Part shown: positions 62,405 through 64,000 of the stretch, piece after piece
Layout of the letters: each line of letters begins with the position of its first letter
How positions within the stretch are numbered: the first letter of the stretch is position 1
NCBI GenBank assembly: GCA_016709875.1
Contig: JADJLZ010000016.1
Location: forward strand, 1 to 64,000
Reading direction: 5' to 3'
DNA length: 64,000 nt
Source: Planctomycetota bacterium
GTDB taxonomy: Bacteria; Planctomycetota; UBA1135; GCA-002686595
Position numbers and translations under genes: made by a program
The notes under the pieces: model-generated
Database searches by the model: none
What the model was told of the DNA's origin: nothing
The model's input: the letters and a program-made list of their open reading frames with translations, nothing else

Positions 62405-63736
62405 ATGACGATCACGGACCCGGCCACGGGCGCGCTCGACTTCACCGAGCTGGCGCTGAACCTCCGGGAACTGGCCTGGGTCGGCCTGCCGCTGCTCGCC
62501 TGCGGCCTGTTCCAGACCCTGCGCCTGGCTCTGCAGCGCGCGAGCCCCGTCCGCATCCTCCCGCGCGTCCGCGACTCCTCCTCGCGCGCCCGGATCGAGC
62601 AGCTGCTCACGCGCGCTGACCACCTGGCCCAGAGTGCCGGCATCCTGGCCCTCGCCGCCGGCCTGGCCTTCACGCTGGCGCTTGTGCGGCACGTCGCCGA
62701 CGGCGAGTCCCTCGGCCTGCGCGAACTGCTGCTCTCCGCCGCGATTGCCCTGCCCGTCCTCCTGATTTGCGCCGAAGCGGTCCCCGCCGCCCTCGCGCTG
62801 CGCCTGGGCGATGGGTGGATCGCGCGCACGCTGCCCGCCTTCCACGTGCTGCAGCTCCCGATCGCAGGCCTGGTGCGCTTCTTCGAGGTCTTGCGCCGCG
62901 CGCTCTTGCGCGTCGCGGGCTCGCGCCAGGACCCGCGTTCCTCGCGCGCGATCGTCGAGGGCCTGCGCGAGGTGATCGAGGAGAACGCGATCTCCGGCGC
63001 ACTCGACGAGACCGAGAAGGAGATCATCGGGAACGTCATGGAGGCGCGTGATGTCAACGTCGCTGCGATCATGACGCCGCGCACCGAGATCCAGGCGCTG
63101 GAGATCGGGGAGGGCCTCGCCGGCGCAGCGCAGCGTGTCGCCGACTCGGGCCACAGCCGCGTGCCGGTCTACGAGGGCAGCCTCGACCGCATCGTCGGGG
63201 TGGTCACCGCGCGCGACGTGCTCGGCGTCGCGGCCGAGGACGGCCTGGAGACCGAGCGCCTGCGCTCGATCCTGCGTCCGGCCTGGTTCGTGCCGGAGAC
63301 CAAGCCCGTCTCCGAGCTGCTCTCCGAATTCAAGCGCGAGAAGCTCAAGCTCGCGGTCGTGCTCGACGAGTACGGCGGCACGGCGGGCGTCGTGACGCTC
63401 GGGGACGTGATGCAGCAGCTCGTGGGCGACATCCAGGACGAGTTCGACGAGGCGCCCCGGCAGCTCGTGCGCCGGCTGCCCGACGGCTCGGCCGAAGTGG
63501 ACGCCTCGCTCAACGTGGACGAGGTCAACGAGCGGCTCGAGCTCGCGATCCCCGAGGACGAGCACTACGACACGCTGGCGGGCTTCGTGCTCTCGGAGTT
63601 GGGCCACTTCCCACGGCGCGGCGAGCATTTCCGGGGCGCAGGTTGCGACTTCACCGTGCTCGAATCGAGCGAGCGGCGCGTGTACAAGGTGCTCGTGCGA
63701 GAGGTGCCCGCCGAGAACGCCCTCGCCTCGCGCTGA
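62405..63736 (+). CDS. CorC/HlyC-type transporter-associated CBS protein
   Basis: 443 residues. Three or four membrane helices (WVGLPLLACGLFQTLRL; SAGILALAAGLAFTLAL; LLSAAIALPVLLICAEAVPAA) take the place of a CNNM domain. A CBS pair follows (AAIMTPRTEIQALEIGEG, HSRVPVYEGSLDRIVGVV, KLKLAVVLDEYGGTAGVVTL), then a CorC_HlyC domain (GFVLSELGHFPRRGEH). Probably involved in Mg/Co export. Next gene recO begins one base after its stop. Confidence 0.85.
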   Translation: MTITDPATGALDFTELALNLRELAWVGLPLLACGLFQTLRLALQRASPVRILPRVRDSSSRARIEQLLTRADHLAQSAGILALAAGLAFTLALVRHVADGESLGLRELLLSAAIALPVLLICAEAVPAALALRLGDGWIARTLPAFHVLQLPIAGLVRFFEVLRRALLRVAGSRQDPRSSRAIVEGLREVIEENAISGALDETEKEIIGNVMEARDVNVAAIMTPRTEIQALEIGEGLAGAAQRVADSGHSRVPVYEGSLDRIVGVVTARDVLGVAAEDGLETERLRSILRPAWFVPETKPVSELLSEFKREKLKLAVVLDEYGGTAGVVTLGDVMQQLVGDIQDEFDEAPRQLVRRLPDGSAEVDASLNVDEVNERLELAIPEDEHYDTLAGFVLSELGHFPRRGEHFRGAGCDFTVLESSERRVYKVLVREVPAENALASR

Positions 63737-63737
63737 G

Positions 63738-64000
63738 ATGCCCAACTTCACCGACCGCGCGCTGCTCCTGAAGCGCACGCCCTTCGGCGAGTCCTCGCTG
63801 GTCGTGCAGGCGCTCACCGAGCGCCACGGCCGCGTGGGGATACTGGCCAAGGGCGCGTACCGCTCGACCTCGCGCTTCTTCGCCGTGCTCGACCTCGTCG
63901 ACACGCTCGAGCTCGACTGGCAGTCCAGCCCGCGCGCGGAGCTGTGCACGCTGCGCGAGGGCTCGATCGCCGTGCGGCGAGCGGCCATCCCCTGTTCGCC
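63738..64000 (+). CDS. recO: DNA repair protein RecO, 5' part
   Basis: 87 codons before the window ends. The oligonucleotide-binding N-domain is plain: FTDRALLLKRTPFGESSLVV, ALTERHGRVGILAKGAYRS and LDLVDTLELDW. Start ATG one base after the CBS gene stop. RecO anneals single strands in recombination repair. Confidence 0.88.
   Translation, partial: MPNFTDRALLLKRTPFGESSLVVQALTERHGRVGILAKGAYRSTSRFFAVLDLVDTLELDWQSSPRAELCTLREGSIAVRRAAIPCS

Overview
High-GC bacterial chromosome, most likely Planctomycetota. Reasons: three clustered bacterial-microcompartment vertex genes directly followed by a class II aldolase (the Planctomycetes/Verrucomicrobia-type sugar microcompartment signature), a CRTAC1/ASPIC-UnbV protein paired with an RnfD/NqrB-like membrane protein, three ECF-type sigma genes including one fused to a membrane anchor and exported domains, many large secreted propeller/FG-GAP proteins, and sparse operons. 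No tRNA, rRNA or CRISPR array was seen. The assignment to a phylum is inference.

Layout. 1-3.95 kb is a damaged region: frameshifted DUF2238 and YeeE-type membrane genes, an IS91-family transposase, a 5'-truncated Clp ATPase fragment, and a short second copy of the IS end. 3.95-14.4 kb holds a sigma-factor/membrane/carboxypeptidase-like fusion and four exported proteins; three of these share a Cys-rich C-terminal domain, and two broken copies of that domain lie nearby. The fourth, a Ycf48-like propeller, has an 8-bp tandem repeat in its signal peptide that sets the reading frame. 14.8-18.5 kb: a peptidyl-prolyl isomerase, three BMC-P shell proteins, an aldolase and a PIN protein on one strand. 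18.6-20.6 kb: ECF sigma, putative anti-sigma and a secretin-like exported protein in overlapping order. 20.6-25 kb: lipoprotein, YugP-type protease, formate-THF ligase, MerR regulator, scramblase-like protein. 25-32.2 kb: exported carboxypeptidase-regulatory-like protein, frameshifted SprT-like protein, and a minus-strand group of HEAT-like protein, BY-kinase-like ATPase and exported metalloprotease-like protein.

32.3-36.9 kb encodes the three parts of a biotin-dependent acyl-CoA carboxylase (biotin carboxylase, carboxyltransferase, biotin carrier). 37-42.9 kb has three SGNH-hydrolase paralogues with endonuclease III and a CoA-binding protein between them. 44.4-46.8 kb is a bufferin-type RiPP operon: a Cys-repeat precursor, a DUF692/MNIO oxidase, a DUF2063 partner, then a frataxin. 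46.8-48.5 kb is an M12B-like metalloprotease with the same C-terminal domain as the early secreted proteins. 48.5-50.1 kb is a chaperone cluster (DnaJ-like gene divergent from two Hsp20 genes) with a good sigma-54 promoter. 50.1-57.3 kb: hisS, an STT3-like membrane protein, a 46-bp perfect inverted repeat, a degenerate gluzincin, and a histidine-degradation pair (glutamate formimidoyltransferase, hutI). 57.3-64 kb: CRTAC1 plus RnfD-like pair, a glycosyltransferase-methyltransferase fusion, an ECF sigma factor, a CorC-like CBS protein and the start of recO.

At least four genes carry single-base frameshifts (near 38, 759, 21923 and 27608), so either the assembly has indel errors or several genes are decaying; readers should treat those starts with care.
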